This document shows, in pieces, positions 17,810-25,967 of a DNA stretch of 61,405 bases. The notes below the pieces were generated by a model. The model did no database searches. It was not told the DNA's origin and saw nothing but the letters and a program-made list of their open reading frames with translations. Both the position numbers and the translations under genes were made by a program. The DNA lies in NCBI GenBank assembly GCA_035651995.1, contig DASRER010000047.1, forward strand, positions 1 through 61,405, in the 5' to 3' direction. The DNA is from Terriglobales bacterium (GTDB taxonomy: Bacteria; Acidobacteriota; Terriglobia; Terriglobales; Acidobacteriaceae). Within the stretch, counting starts at the first letter, position 1; each line of letters opens with the position of its first letter.

Positions 17810-18467
17810 GGTGCTCCCCGTTGACAGGTGTCACGCTGGCCCGCAGCCGATTGAGCGCCCGGTAGTAATAATGGCGGATGTTGCCAAGTGACTCGTTGAG
17901 CCGCTCGCTGATCTCGCGCAGCGTGTAGCCCTCAAAGAAATAGAGCTCGAGGGTTGCGCGTTGCTTGTCGCTGAGTTCGTTGAACGTGCTGCGCAGGCGC
18001 GATTCGTTCTGCCGCACCGCTGCCTGGTATTCCAGATCGCATGCCGCGCGGATCACCTCGACGAAGTCGTCGAGATTCCGGTCGTCGTAAAAACGATGCA
18101 GGTTCAGGTATTCGCGCCGGTCGAAAGCGCGGTGCGATGCGATCTGGCAGACCCAGGCCCGGAAACTGCCGCGCTTCGGATCGAAGAGCTGTGCCTTCTT
18201 GAAGACGTGCAGGAAGACGTCCTGGACCAGCTCCTGGGCTTCCCCGTGGTCCCGCAGCACTCGCACGCCGATGTTGAGGACCGTTCGGCCATATCGCTCC
18301 AATAGCTTGCCGAGCGCGGCATCGTCGCCCGCCTGCACGCGCAACATGAGCGCATCGTCTTCACATCGGATCGCGTCAGTGCGGCGCTCCGCATGGGATG
18401 CCTCGCCCCATAGGCCGATAGCCGAAAAAAACCGGTCTGAAGTTGACGAACTCACGCGTGTCGACAC
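17799..18467 (-). CDS. ECF RNA polymerase sigma factor
   Basis: The 222-residue product has region 2 (GVRVLRDHGEAQELVQDVFLHVF, then FRAWVCQIASHRAFD) and region 4 (LSDKQRATLELYFFEGYTLREISERLNESLGNIRHYYYRALNRLR). It forms a unit with the overlapping anti-sigma gene and probably directs the TonB receptor downstream. The GTG at 18467 gives the longest form but has no ribosome site. The first 30 residues are poorly conserved in kind, so a later start is possible. Confidence 0.92.
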   Translation of the reverse strand: MSTRVSSSTSDRFFSAIGLWGEASHAERRTDAIRCEDDALMLRVQAGDDAALGKLLERYGRTVLNIGVRVLRDHGEAQELVQDVFLHVFKKAQLFDPKRGSFRAWVCQIASHRAFDRREYLNLHRFYDDRNLDDFVEVIRAACDLEYQAAVRQNESRLRSTFNELSDKQRATLELYFFEGYTLREISERLNESLGNIRHYYYRALNRLRASVTPVNGEHHDS

Positions 18468-18583
18468 CGGACAACTGTTCTAAGGCGCGTGAATGTAGCA
18501 CAGTCAGCCCAGGCCTGCCGCAGCGCTCGACAGAAATAAATTGTCAGAAATGCCTGGTACAGATTTGCCGCAACCACCCGTAT

Positions 18584-19012
18584 TTACTGCACAGACGTTC
18601 CCCGCGCGCTGGCCTTCGCCTGGGACCGGATCCGTTCGTACAGGCTCGCAACCTCCGCAATCGGCACCCTGATCGGGCCTTCCTGCTCCAGCTTCAGCGA
18701 CGTGGCCGCCGCCGCCCAGCAGGTTGCGTCTGCGGCGCTCGCCCTCAGCCGTTTGCCGACGTACGAAGCGATGCACGTGTCGCCGCGCCCCGAGCGGCCC
18801 AGCATGCGGCGCGGAGTGAAGTCGGCCTCGAAATACGCGCCCCCGGCAAGCACGAGCAGGCCATCGCGATGCGTCAGCACAATTTCCTTCGGTCTCATTT
18901 CCGCCAGCATCGCGGCAGCGCGCCGCAGATCGTGTTCCCCGGTGAGCGCGTGCGCCTCAACGGCATCGGTTTTCAACACGTCAATTTGCGAGAGCACCGC
19001 CGGCGGCGGCAC
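18584..19012 (-). pseudogene. PfkB-family sugar kinase, C-terminal half only
   Basis: About 142 codons match the second half of a PfkB/ribokinase-type carbohydrate kinase: SQIDVLKTDAVEAHALTG, PKEIVLTHRDGLLVLA, then the anion-hole and catalytic-base motif GRSGRGDTC and a C-terminal helix region. Upstream of 19012 the frame stays open only because it runs antisense through the divergent oxidoreductase, where no kinase similarity remains. The N-terminal lid and substrate-binding half are missing, and no start codon with a ribosome site is evident. It appears to have been truncated by the same event that removed the start of the neighbour. Confidence 0.72.
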
Positions 19013-19978
19013 GTTCCTGAGGCGAAGCTGGTCGCGGTCGCCGGGCGCGACCTGGCGAGAACCAAGCAGTTTGCTTCGCAACTTGACGTCGAGCACGCCT
19101 TCACCAGCCTCGAAGCCTTGCTCGATTGCAAGGGCGTGGAGGCAATCATTGTCGCCACGCCCACTGAACTTCATGCCCCCGCGGTCATCCGCTGCGCCGC
19201 CGCCGGCAAGCACGTTTTTTGCGAGAAGCCGCTCGCGCTCACGCTGGAAGAATCAGACAAGGCCATCGCGGCCGTGAAGCGCTCGGGCATCGTGCTGCAC
19301 ATCGCGCTCAATCGCCGCTTCGATCCGCCCTACGTCGAGGCGCGCCGCCGCATCCTCGCCGGCGACATCGGCACGCCCGCCGTGTTCCGCTCCATTTCCC
19401 GCGACCGCGAGCTGGCGCCCATCGAGTACTACAACACCGGCTCAGGGCCGCTCTTCGTCGACATGGGCATCCACGATTTCGACGTCGCCCGCTGGCTCAC
19501 CATGGACGAAGTCGCCGAGGTCCACGCCTTCGGCGGAAATGTCGTCGCTCCCGAGCTGGCGAAATTCGGCGACACCGATGCCGGCCTCGCCAACCTCCGC
19601 TTCGAGAAAGGCGCCATCGGCAATATCGAGCTGTTCCGCCAGGCCAGGTACGGATACGACATCTACACCGAAGTTGTCGGCACCGACGGTGCGCTGCGCA
19701 TCGGCGAGCTGCGCCACACCGCCGTCACCATCCTGAAGCAGGATGGCATTTCGCACGACGCTGTCGATGGTTTTCCAAATCGCTACCGCCAGGCCTTCCT
19801 CGACGAACTGGCTGCCTTTGTCCGGACGGTGCGCGAAGGGTCGGCATCCCTGGTGACCGGCGAAGACTCGCGCCGCGCGCTGGCCATCGCGCTCGCCGCC
19901 GACAAATCTCGCCGCGAGCACCGGGCCGCGCTGCTTTCGGAAACATCCGGCGCCAGCGCCGCACGTGGCAAGGCTTAG
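19013..19978 (+). CDS. Gfo/Idh/MocA-family oxidoreductase lacking its N-terminal GxGxxG region
   Basis: From 19013 the frame reads VPEAKLVAVAGRDLARTKQFA, the second strand of the Rossmann fold, then VEAIIVATPTELHAP, the EKPLAL motif carrying the catalytic lysine, and the C-terminal alpha/beta domain through to 19978. Family members use NAD(P) to oxidise or reduce sugars and inositols. The first strand and its glycine-rich dinucleotide loop (about 25 residues) are absent: upstream codons translate the antisense of the kinase remnant. A fusion start further upstream is open (the frame extends to 18443) but would not restore NAD binding. It is probably inactive, or an assembly artefact joined two loci. 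Confidence 0.72.
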   Translation, partial: VPEAKLVAVAGRDLARTKQFASQLDVEHAFTSLEALLDCKGVEAIIVATPTELHAPAVIRCAAAGKHVFCEKPLALTLEESDKAIAAVKRSGIVLHIALNRRFDPPYVEARRRILAGDIGTPAVFRSISRDRELAPIEYYNTGSGPLFVDMGIHDFDVARWLTMDEVAEVHAFGGNVVAPELAKFGDTDAGLANLRFEKGAIGNIELFRQARYGYDIYTEVVGTDGALRIGELRHTAVTILKQDGISHDAVDGFPNRYRQAFLDELAAFVRTVREGSASLVTGEDSRRALAIALAADKSRREHRAALLSETSGASAARGKA

Positions 19979-20119
19979 CGATTCCCGGCTGGCGCCTCGC
20001 TCTTCCGCCCTGTTTTGGCGGAGGGCGGGACTTGTGCCCATGTCTGCCTTTGTTTGGCATGATGGCGGCTTCCCTCCCTCGCTCGACATCTTGCACCCGC
20101 TTTATTTATCCTCCGCGCC

Positions 20120-21640
20120 ATGACACCACTTGATCGCCGCGAATTCATCGCCACCGCTGCTGCCGCCGCCGCCGGCATGGCCCTCGGATCCGAAAACGCG
20201 CAAGCGCAGCAACCCGCCGCCGACCTGGCGCCCGTCGTCGCCGAAATCAGCAAGCGCCACGACGAAGCCGTGCAGCGCCTGCAGCACTGGATTCGGCAGC
20301 CCTCCATCGCCGCCGAGAACCGCGGCATGGAAGAGGGATGCGCGCTCACCATGCAGATGTTCCGCGACGCCGGCTTCCAGCAGGTCACGCGCATGCCTAC
20401 CGACGGCCAGCCCGGCATCTTCGCCACGCTCGATGCCGGCGCGCCCAAAACGCTCGGCCTCTACTACATGTACGACGTCAAGCAGGTGGACCCGAGCGAG
20501 TGGTCGTCGCCGCCGTTCGAAGCGCGAATCGTCGACAGGCCCGGCCTGGGCAAGGTTCTTGTCGGGCGCGGCGCCGTCAACCAGAAGGGCCCCGAAGCCA
20601 CGTTCCTCGCCGCCCTCCACGCCATCCGCGGCGCCGGACGCAAACTCCCCGTGAACCTGGTCATGGTCGCCGAAGGCGAGGAAGAAATCGGCTCGCCGCA
20701 TTTCCCGCAGGTCGTCCGCAAACCCGAAGTGCTCGCCGCGCTGCGCAAGTGCGAAGGCATCTTCATGCCGCAGGCGTCGCAAGGACTCGACGGCAGCGTC
20801 ACCATGACGCTCGGCGCCAAAGGCGTCGTCGAACTGGAGCTGGTCTCCAGCGGCGAGCGCTGGGGACGCGGCCCCAAGCTCGACATCCACAGCAGCAACA
20901 AGGCACGCGTCGATTCGCCGGCCTGGCACCTGGTGCAGGCGCTGGCCACGCTCGTCTCGCCCGATGGCAACGACCCGGCGGTTGAAGGCTTCGCGGCTGC
21001 CGCGCGCCCGCTCTCACCCGCCGAGAAAAACATGATCGCCGAGGCCGCGCGCCGCCTCGACGAGAACAGCGTGAAGAAGCAGCTCGGAGTGCAGCACTGG
21101 ATTCACGACGTCAGCTTCGTCGAGTCACTGGAAATGCTGATGTCGCGCCCGACCATCAACATCGAAGGCCTGGTCGGCGGCTACACCGGCCCGGGCGGCA
21201 AAACCATTCTTCCGCACCGCGCCGTCGCCAAAATCGACATGCGCCTCGTGCCCGACATGACCGCCGACGCCGCCCTCGCCGCCCTCAAGGCACACCTCGC
21301 GAAGAAGGGCTACGGCGATATCGAGGTCAACATGACCGGCGGCTACGATCCGAACAGCACCGCGCTTGATTCGAAGATGATTCAGACTGAGCGCGCCGTG
21401 TATCGCAAGCTGGGCGTGGATCCCATCGTGCTGCCGCGCAACGCCGGATCATGGCCGGGATACATCTTCACCGGCGACCCGCTGCGCATGGCCGCAGGCC
21501 ACTTCGGCATGGGACACGGCAGCGGCGCCCATGCGCCCGACGAGTACTACGTCATCGAGTCGGCCAATCCGAAGATTCAGGGAATGGACGGCGCCGTCCG
21601 CTCGCACGTGGAATTTCTCTACGAACTGGCGCGGAGTTAA
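20120..21640 (+). CDS. exported M20-type peptidase/deacylase homologue with substituted metal ligands
   Basis: The 506-residue product begins with a twin-arginine-like signal (LDRREFIATAAAAAAG). The body is M20-like, with the dimerisation domain at about 225-385. Compared with carnosinase-type M20 enzymes the usual GHYD motif reads YMYD, the bridging-Asp motif GRGASDDKG reads GRGAVNQKG, and the later Asp ligand region reads MPQASQG. The catalytic Glu pair (EGEEEIGS) and the last His (SGAHAPDEY) remain. It may thus use an altered metal site or be non-hydrolytic. The rest is well conserved, arguing against decay. It is convergent with the peroxiredoxin gene across a long inverted repeat. Confidence 0.85.
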   Translation: MTPLDRREFIATAAAAAAGMALGSENAQAQQPAADLAPVVAEISKRHDEAVQRLQHWIRQPSIAAENRGMEEGCALTMQMFRDAGFQQVTRMPTDGQPGIFATLDAGAPKTLGLYYMYDVKQVDPSEWSSPPFEARIVDRPGLGKVLVGRGAVNQKGPEATFLAALHAIRGAGRKLPVNLVMVAEGEEEIGSPHFPQVVRKPEVLAALRKCEGIFMPQASQGLDGSVTMTLGAKGVVELELVSSGERWGRGPKLDIHSSNKARVDSPAWHLVQALATLVSPDGNDPAVEGFAAAARPLSPAEKNMIAEAARRLDENSVKKQLGVQHWIHDVSFVESLEMLMSRPTINIEGLVGGYTGPGGKTILPHRAVAKIDMRLVPDMTADAALAALKAHLAKKGYGDIEVNMTGGYDPNSTALDSKMIQTERAVYRKLGVDPIVLPRNAGSWPGYIFTGDPLRMAAGHFGMGHGSGAHAPDEYYVIESANPKIQGMDGAVRSHVEFLYELARS

Positions 21641-21648
21641 GACAGGCC

Positions 21649-21729
21649 TTTCACACGAAGGACACAAGGTGCACACAAAGGGCTTCAGATAACGCTCCCT
21701 TGTGTGCAGCTTGTGTCCTTCGTGTGAAA
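21649..21729. repeat. long inverted repeat between convergent genes (CACACGAAGGACACAAG family)
   Basis: Perfect 20-bp arms (21649-21668 and 21710-21729) extend inward imperfectly to about 33 bp, with a short loop. It fills the gap between the M20 gene (ends 21640) and the peroxiredoxin gene (ends 21738), so it could terminate both. Related half-arms occur at 26880-26911, 29731-29751, 45998-46035 and 53165-53206. Confidence 0.9.
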
Positions 21730-21737
21730 CGAGGTTG

Positions 21738-22331
21738 TTATTGTTTCAACTTCTGCCGCTCACAAGCCGCCACGATCTTCGTTGGGTCCACGGCCTCGCG
21801 ATCCACCGATTCCTCGATGACCCGACCGTCCTTGCCGATCAGGAACGTCGCGCGGCGCGCCGACTTCATCTTGACGCCTTTGACGTCGCGTTCTTCCAAT
21901 AGGCCGTACTCGTCGATCGTCTTGCCCGACATGTCGCTGAGCAGCGGGAAGCTGACGCCGTTCTGCAGGCCGAAGTTGTAGTTGGCGAATGGGCTGTCAA
22001 TGCTTACACCCAGCACCTGGGTGTCGGCGGCCTCCAGCTTCTGAATGTTCTGCTGGAAGGCCCTCATCTCGGCCGTTCAACCGCCGGTGAAGGCGAAGAC
22101 GTAGAACGCCAGCGCGACGTTCTTCTTGCCCTTGAAGTCGTGCAGCGAAACCGGCTTCACGCCCTGCCCGTCGAATGCGATGAGGGTAAAGTCGGGCGCC
22201 ACGTCGCCGACCTTGATCTTGGGAGGAGGCGGCGGCGCTTTGGCGGCGTCCTTCTTCTCCTGTGCTGTGACCAGCGGAAGCAGTGACCCCGCCAGGAGCC
22301 ACACTGCCGCCTTGCAGGCGAATCTACGCAT
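21738..22331 (-). CDS. secreted AhpC/TSA peroxiredoxin with in-frame UGA at the peroxidatic cysteine (probable selenoprotein, Sec85)
   Basis: From ATG 22331 (AGAGG upstream) the frame encodes a signal peptide (to about residue 26, AQEKK), then VGDVAPDFTL, LHDFKGKKNVALAFYVFAFTGG, a TGA at 22079-22077, and without any frame change TAEMRAFQQNIQKLEA, TQVLGVSIDSPFANYNFG, FPLLSDMSG and ATFLIGKDGRV, to a stop at 21738. The TGA falls exactly where peroxiredoxins have the peroxidatic Cys (TxxC), at residue 85 of 197. The usual Pro seven residues before it is Val. A hairpin meeting the bacterial SECIS rules lies just after the TGA. I infer selenocysteine and reduction of peroxides in the periplasm. A Cys-to-stop mutation or sequencing error is the alternative. 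Confidence 0.82.
22029..22062 (-). promoter_or_regulatory. candidate bacterial SECIS element
   Basis: Starting 15 nt after the TGA, the minus strand has arms GGCCTTCCAGC (22062-22052) and GCTGGAGGCC (22038-22029). They pair as 10 bp with a single bulged U, closing a 13-nt loop AGAACATTCAGAA. The loop begins 25 nt after the UGA and has a G among its first two bases, as in published bacterial SECIS models (loop 16-37 nt downstream, SelB binding). A bulged U is also a feature of the E. coli fdhF element. Confidence 0.72.
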
Positions 22332-22433
22332 TTGAGACCTCTGTGAGTTGCAACACAAGCTTACCAACCGGGTTGCGCGCAGCCAAGCTGAAAGATAAAG
22401 TGTCCGCCGGCCCTCCCGCCGGATTCGCAGCCC

Positions 22434-23090
22434 ATGCCCAGGTCAAAACCAACCGCAAGCTCCGGCACCGCCGACTACCCTGCCGGCCGTGGTGGCGAAA
22501 AGTACCAGCGGATTCTTGACGCCGCCATCGCCGTCATCGCCGAAAACGGTTTCTTTCAGTCGCGCGTCTCTGAGATCGCCGAACGCGCCGGCGTCGCCGA
22601 CGGCACCATCTACCTTTACTTCCGCAACAAGGAACAGGTCCTCATGGCGGCCATTGACGCCGCCTTCGGCGCCTTCCTGGAGCGCGCCCGCCGGGAACTC
22701 GAGCCTGCCAGCCCGCCGTCTGAAAAGCTGCGCCGCCTGGCCCGCCTGCACCTCGGCGCCCTCGGCTCGAACCGCGCCATGGCCATCGTCTTCCAGACCG
22801 AGCTGCGGCACAGCGCCAAGTTTCTGGCACAATTCTCCCAGCACAGCCTGGTGACCTACTTCGATATGATCCGCCAGGTCGTCCGTGAAGGACAGCAGCA
22901 GGGCGTCTTCCGCCGCGAGATCTCCGACAAGATCGCGGCCAACTGCTTCTTCGGCGCGCTCGACGAAATGGTCACCTCGTGGATGCTGAGCGATCGCGAC
23001 TATCCCCTGGTCGGCGCCGCCGATGCGGTGGTCGACGTCATCGTGGCGGGACTGGAGACTCGGCCGGCAAATGGACCCTCGCAGCGTTAA
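22434..23090 (+). CDS. TetR family transcriptional regulator (FadR-like)
   Basis: The 218-residue product has an N-terminal helix-turn-helix (about 25-70: ILDAAIAVIAENGFFQSRVSEIAERAGVADGTIYLYF) and a C-terminal ligand domain of the type that binds acyl-CoA (VFQTELRHS, then YFDMIRQVVREGQQQGVF). It overlaps the acyl-CoA ligase gene by 20 bp, so the two are co-transcribed. The regulator probably represses its own operon until a long-chain acyl-CoA binds. The 102 bp upstream, shared with the divergent peroxiredoxin gene, should hold its operator; I could not identify a convincing palindrome. Confidence 0.9.
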   Translation: MPRSKPTASSGTADYPAGRGGEKYQRILDAAIAVIAENGFFQSRVSEIAERAGVADGTIYLYFRNKEQVLMAAIDAAFGAFLERARRELEPASPPSEKLRRLARLHLGALGSNRAMAIVFQTELRHSAKFLAQFSQHSLVTYFDMIRQVVREGQQQGVFRREISDKIAANCFFGALDEMVTSWMLSDRDYPLVGAADAVVDVIVAGLETRPANGPSQR

Positions 23091-24879
23091 GACGATCAAC
23101 GACCTCTTCGCGCTGATCGTTGAGCGCAATCACCCCCGCGCCGTCCTCAACAATCCCGGCCTGCTCCAGCCAAGCTGGACGCCGCTCTCCTCCGCCGACA
23201 TCTACTCCGACGTGCTCAGTGTCGCGCGAACATTGCAAAGCTGGGGCATCAACCGAGGCGAGCGGGTCTCCATCCTCGGCGAAAACCGCTACGAGTGGGC
23301 GGTCGCCGACTTCGCCTGCCTGGCGCTCGGCATCGTTGACGTGCCCATCTACCCCACGCTGACCGCCGACCAGACCGCCTTCATCCTCAACGACGCCGGC
23401 GTGCGCGCCATCTTCGTTTCCACAGCCGAGCAGTTGCAGAAGATTCTCTCTATCCGCGCTCAGACCGGACTGGAGAAAATCATCCTCATGGATCGCCCGT
23501 CGGCCGCGCTGCCCGCAGGCATCATCGCCATGCACGACCTGATTGGCCGCGGCCCGGTCGCCCGTGACGCGCAATTCGATGCAGCCACCCGCGCTGTCGC
23601 ACCCGAAGACCTCGCCACCATCATCTACACCTCCGGCACCACGGGGACGCCCAAGGGCGTGATGCTCACGCACGGAAATCTGGCGTCGAATCTGGTGCAC
23701 TCGCTCGAAGTGTTCGGCATTGACCAGCGCGACCTGGCGCTCTCATTCCTGCCGCTCTCGCACATCACGGCGCGCCACACCGATTACGCCATGTACCAGT
23801 ACGGCGTCACCGTCGCCTACTGCACCGACATTCATCGGATCGCCGAGGTGATGCTCCAGCTGCGCCCCACGTTCTTCGTCTCCGTGCCGCGCCTCTACGA
23901 GAAAGTGCGCATCGAGGTTGAGCGCAAGACCTCCTCGGGCCTCAAGCGCAAGTTCTATGAGTGGGCATTGGGCGTCGGCCGGAAGCACGCCGCGGAAGTT
24001 ATGAGCGGGCGTCGCCCAACTTCGCTTTCCTGGAAGCTCGCCCATGCCCTCGTCTTCTCCAAGATCGAGGCCGGTTTCGGCGGCCGCGGACGCATCTTTA
24101 TTTCCGGCGGCGCTCCGCTCGGCCGCGAACTCGCCGAGTGGTATGCCTTCGTCGGCATTCGGGTCTGCGAGGGTTACGGCCTGACGGAAACCTCTCCCGT
24201 CGTCGCGCTCAACAACCCCAGGGCCTATAAGCTGGGCACCGTGGGCAAGCCACTGCCGAACGTGGAGTGTCGCATCGCCGAGGACGGCGAACTGCTCGTC
24301 CGCGGCCCCAGCGTCTTTCACGGATACTGGAAAAAGCCCGAGGAAACCCGCGCCGCCTTCGAAGACGGCTGGTTCCACACCGGCGACATGGGCTCCATCG
24401 ACGCCGACGGCTTCCTCAGCATCACCGACCGCAAGAAAGACCTCATCAAGACGTCCGGCGGAAAGTTCGTCGCGCCGCAGCCCCTCGAGAACACCCTCAA
24501 GCTCAATCCCATGGTGGCGTATGCCGCCGTCATCGGCGACAAGCGCAGGTTCTGCTCGGTCATCATCGCCCCGAATTTTCCAGCGCTGGAAGAATGGGCC
24601 CACGCACAGGGCATCACGTTCTCCTCGCGCGAAGAGCTGGTGCAGGACGCAAAGACGCGCGCCTTCTACGAAAATCTGGTCGACGCCCTCAACCTGAACC
24701 TGGCGCAGTACGAAAAGCTCAAACGCGTGCTGCTCGTCCCCGACGAGTTCAGCATCGCCACCGGCGAGCTCACGCCCACGCTGAAACTCAAGCGCCGCGT
24801 GCTCGAAGACCGCTACCGCACGCTCATCGACGAGATGTACGCCACTGCCGTCGCGCCTGCTGCGGTGCCCTCGATATAG
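23071..24879 (+). CDS. long-chain fatty-acid-CoA ligase (AMP-forming)
   Basis: The 602-residue product has the ANL-superfamily motifs: P-loop YTSGTTGTPKGVM, the FACS linker region GYGLTETSPVV, the ATP-binding GWFHTGDMG, and DRKKDLIKTSGGKFVAPQPLEN before the mobile C-terminal domain. It activates long-chain fatty acids with ATP and CoA, feeding beta-oxidation or lipid synthesis. The ATG at 23071 gives a product with the expected N-terminus and overlaps the TetR gene by 20 bp. It is followed 9 bp later by thiG. Confidence 0.94.
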   Translation: MDPRSVKTINDLFALIVERNHPRAVLNNPGLLQPSWTPLSSADIYSDVLSVARTLQSWGINRGERVSILGENRYEWAVADFACLALGIVDVPIYPTLTADQTAFILNDAGVRAIFVSTAEQLQKILSIRAQTGLEKIILMDRPSAALPAGIIAMHDLIGRGPVARDAQFDAATRAVAPEDLATIIYTSGTTGTPKGVMLTHGNLASNLVHSLEVFGIDQRDLALSFLPLSHITARHTDYAMYQYGVTVAYCTDIHRIAEVMLQLRPTFFVSVPRLYEKVRIEVERKTSSGLKRKFYEWALGVGRKHAAEVMSGRRPTSLSWKLAHALVFSKIEAGFGGRGRIFISGGAPLGRELAEWYAFVGIRVCEGYGLTETSPVVALNNPRAYKLGTVGKPLPNVECRIAEDGELLVRGPSVFHGYWKKPEETRAAFEDGWFHTGDMGSIDADGFLSITDRKKDLIKTSGGKFVAPQPLENTLKLNPMVAYAAVIGDKRRFCSVIIAPNFPALEEWAHAQGITFSSREELVQDAKTRAFYENLVDALNLNLAQYEKLKRVLLVPDEFSIATGELTPTLKLKRRVLEDRYRTLIDEMYATAVAPAAVPSI

Positions 24880-24888
24880 AATCGAGTA

Positions 24889-25659
24889 ATGGACACCCTC
24901 GTCATCGCCGGCCGCGAGTTCCGTTCCCGTCTCATCGTGGGCACCGGGAAGTACCGCTCCGGGCAGGAGACCGCGCGCGCCATTGAGGCCTCCGGCGCCG
25001 AGATGATCACCGTCGCCGTGCGCCGCGTGAACCTCGACCGCTCCAAGGAATCGCTGCTCGACTTCATCGATCCGGAAAAATATTTTCTTCTTCCCAACAC
25101 CGCCGGCTGCTACACCGCCGACGACGCCGTTCGCACCGCGCGCCTCGGCCGCGAGGTCGGCCTCTCCGACTGGGTGAAGATCGAAGTCATCGGCGACGAG
25201 CGCACGCTCTACCCCGACGTGCAGGCCACGATTGAGGCGACACGCGTCCTCGTGAAAGACGGCTTCACCGTTCTGCCCTATACATCCGACGACATCGTCG
25301 TCGCCAAGCGCCTGCTCGATGCCGGCGCCTCGGCCATCATGCCGCTCGGCGCACCCATCGGCAGCGGCATGGGCATTCAGAACGAAGCCAATCTGCGGAT
25401 CCTGCGCGAGATGATTACCACCGTGCCGCTCATCGTCGATGCCGGCGTGGGCACTGCCTCCGACGCAGCCATCGCCATGGAACTCGGCGCCGACGCCGTC
25501 CTCATGAACTCCGGTATCGCCCACGCGCAAGATCCCGTGCTGATGGCCGAAGCCATGAAGCACGCCGTCATCGCCGGCCGCGCGTCGCATCTCGCCGGCC
25601 GCATGCAGAAAAAGCTCTACGCGACAGCCAGCTCGCCGCTCGAAGGCGTCGTGAAGTAA
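24889..25659 (+). CDS. thiG: thiazole synthase ThiG
   Basis: The 256-residue product matches ThiG over its full length: [15 protein letters not shown]97 in [10 protein letters not shown] as the Schiff-base lysine, [12 protein letters not shown] and [12 protein letters not shown] for phosphate binding. It forms the thiazole ring of thiamine from DXP, dehydroglycine and ThiS thiocarboxylate in the cytoplasm. Family members are typically about 255 residues. No thiS, thiH/thiO or TPP riboswitch is adjacent; it sits 9 bp behind the acyl-CoA ligase, an unusual place that suggests a dispersed thiamine pathway. Confidence 0.95.
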   Translation: MDTLVIAGREFRSRLIVGTGKYRSGQETARAIEASGAEMITVAVRRVNLDRSKESLLDFIDPEKYFLLPNTAGCYTADDAVRTARLGREVGLSDWVKIEVIGDERTLYPDVQATIEATRVLVKDGFTVLPYTSDDIVVAKRLLDAGASAIMPLGAPIGSGMGIQNEANLRILREMITTVPLIVDAGVGTASDAAIAMELGADAVLMNSGIAHAQDPVLMAEAMKHAVIAGRASHLAGRMQKKLYATASSPLEGVVK

Positions 25660-25967
25660 CGCCCGTTCGCGTGGTCCTGAACGAAAACGAACATCTCCTC
25701 GAGTCATCCTGGCGACGCGAAAACAGCCGCGCGCAGCCGGCTGGTTTCGCGGAGTCGGAGGACCCCGCAACCGCCGGAACTACCGGACTGTCTCATGGTC
25801 TTTCGGACACGCTCGATTTTCTTTGCTCCCCCCATTGTTCGCGGCGCGTTCTGCGCACCGCTCACGCGGGCACCTTTTTGGCAAAGCGAAATGCAAAAAG
25901 GCAAAAGGAGAGTCAGCGCAACTCGACCCCTTTTGCCTTTTCACTTTTTACTGTTGCCTTTGGGTTG
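25660..25967. other. intergenic region between convergent genes, with two repeat types
   Basis: No gene is seen. At 25701-25775 lies a copy of the GAGTCATCCT...GGAGTCG(A/G)AGGACCCC repeat (second copy at 31954-32009). At 25896-25941 lies a perfect 13-bp inverted repeat described separately. Both probably form hairpins between thiG and the small Cys/His protein gene. Confidence 0.6.
25896..25941. repeat. inverted repeat AAAAGGCAAAAGG / CCTTTTGCCTTTT
   Basis: Arms at 25896-25908 and 25929-25941 are perfect 13-bp complements around a 20-nt loop; the 3' arm ends in a T-run. It lies between convergent genes and could terminate transcription from both sides. A related, longer repeat is at 33701-33794. 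Confidence 0.8.

Noticed and set aside
22077-22331. Reading the peroxiredoxin as two genes or a pseudogene with a premature stop
   Set aside because: The TGA falls precisely on the catalytic cysteine codon, the rest is intact in the same frame, and a SECIS-like hairpin follows. Decay remains possible but is less likely.
23743-25770. 675-codon open frame on the minus strand
   Set aside because: It is antisense to the acyl-CoA ligase and thiG genes and has no recognisable domains.
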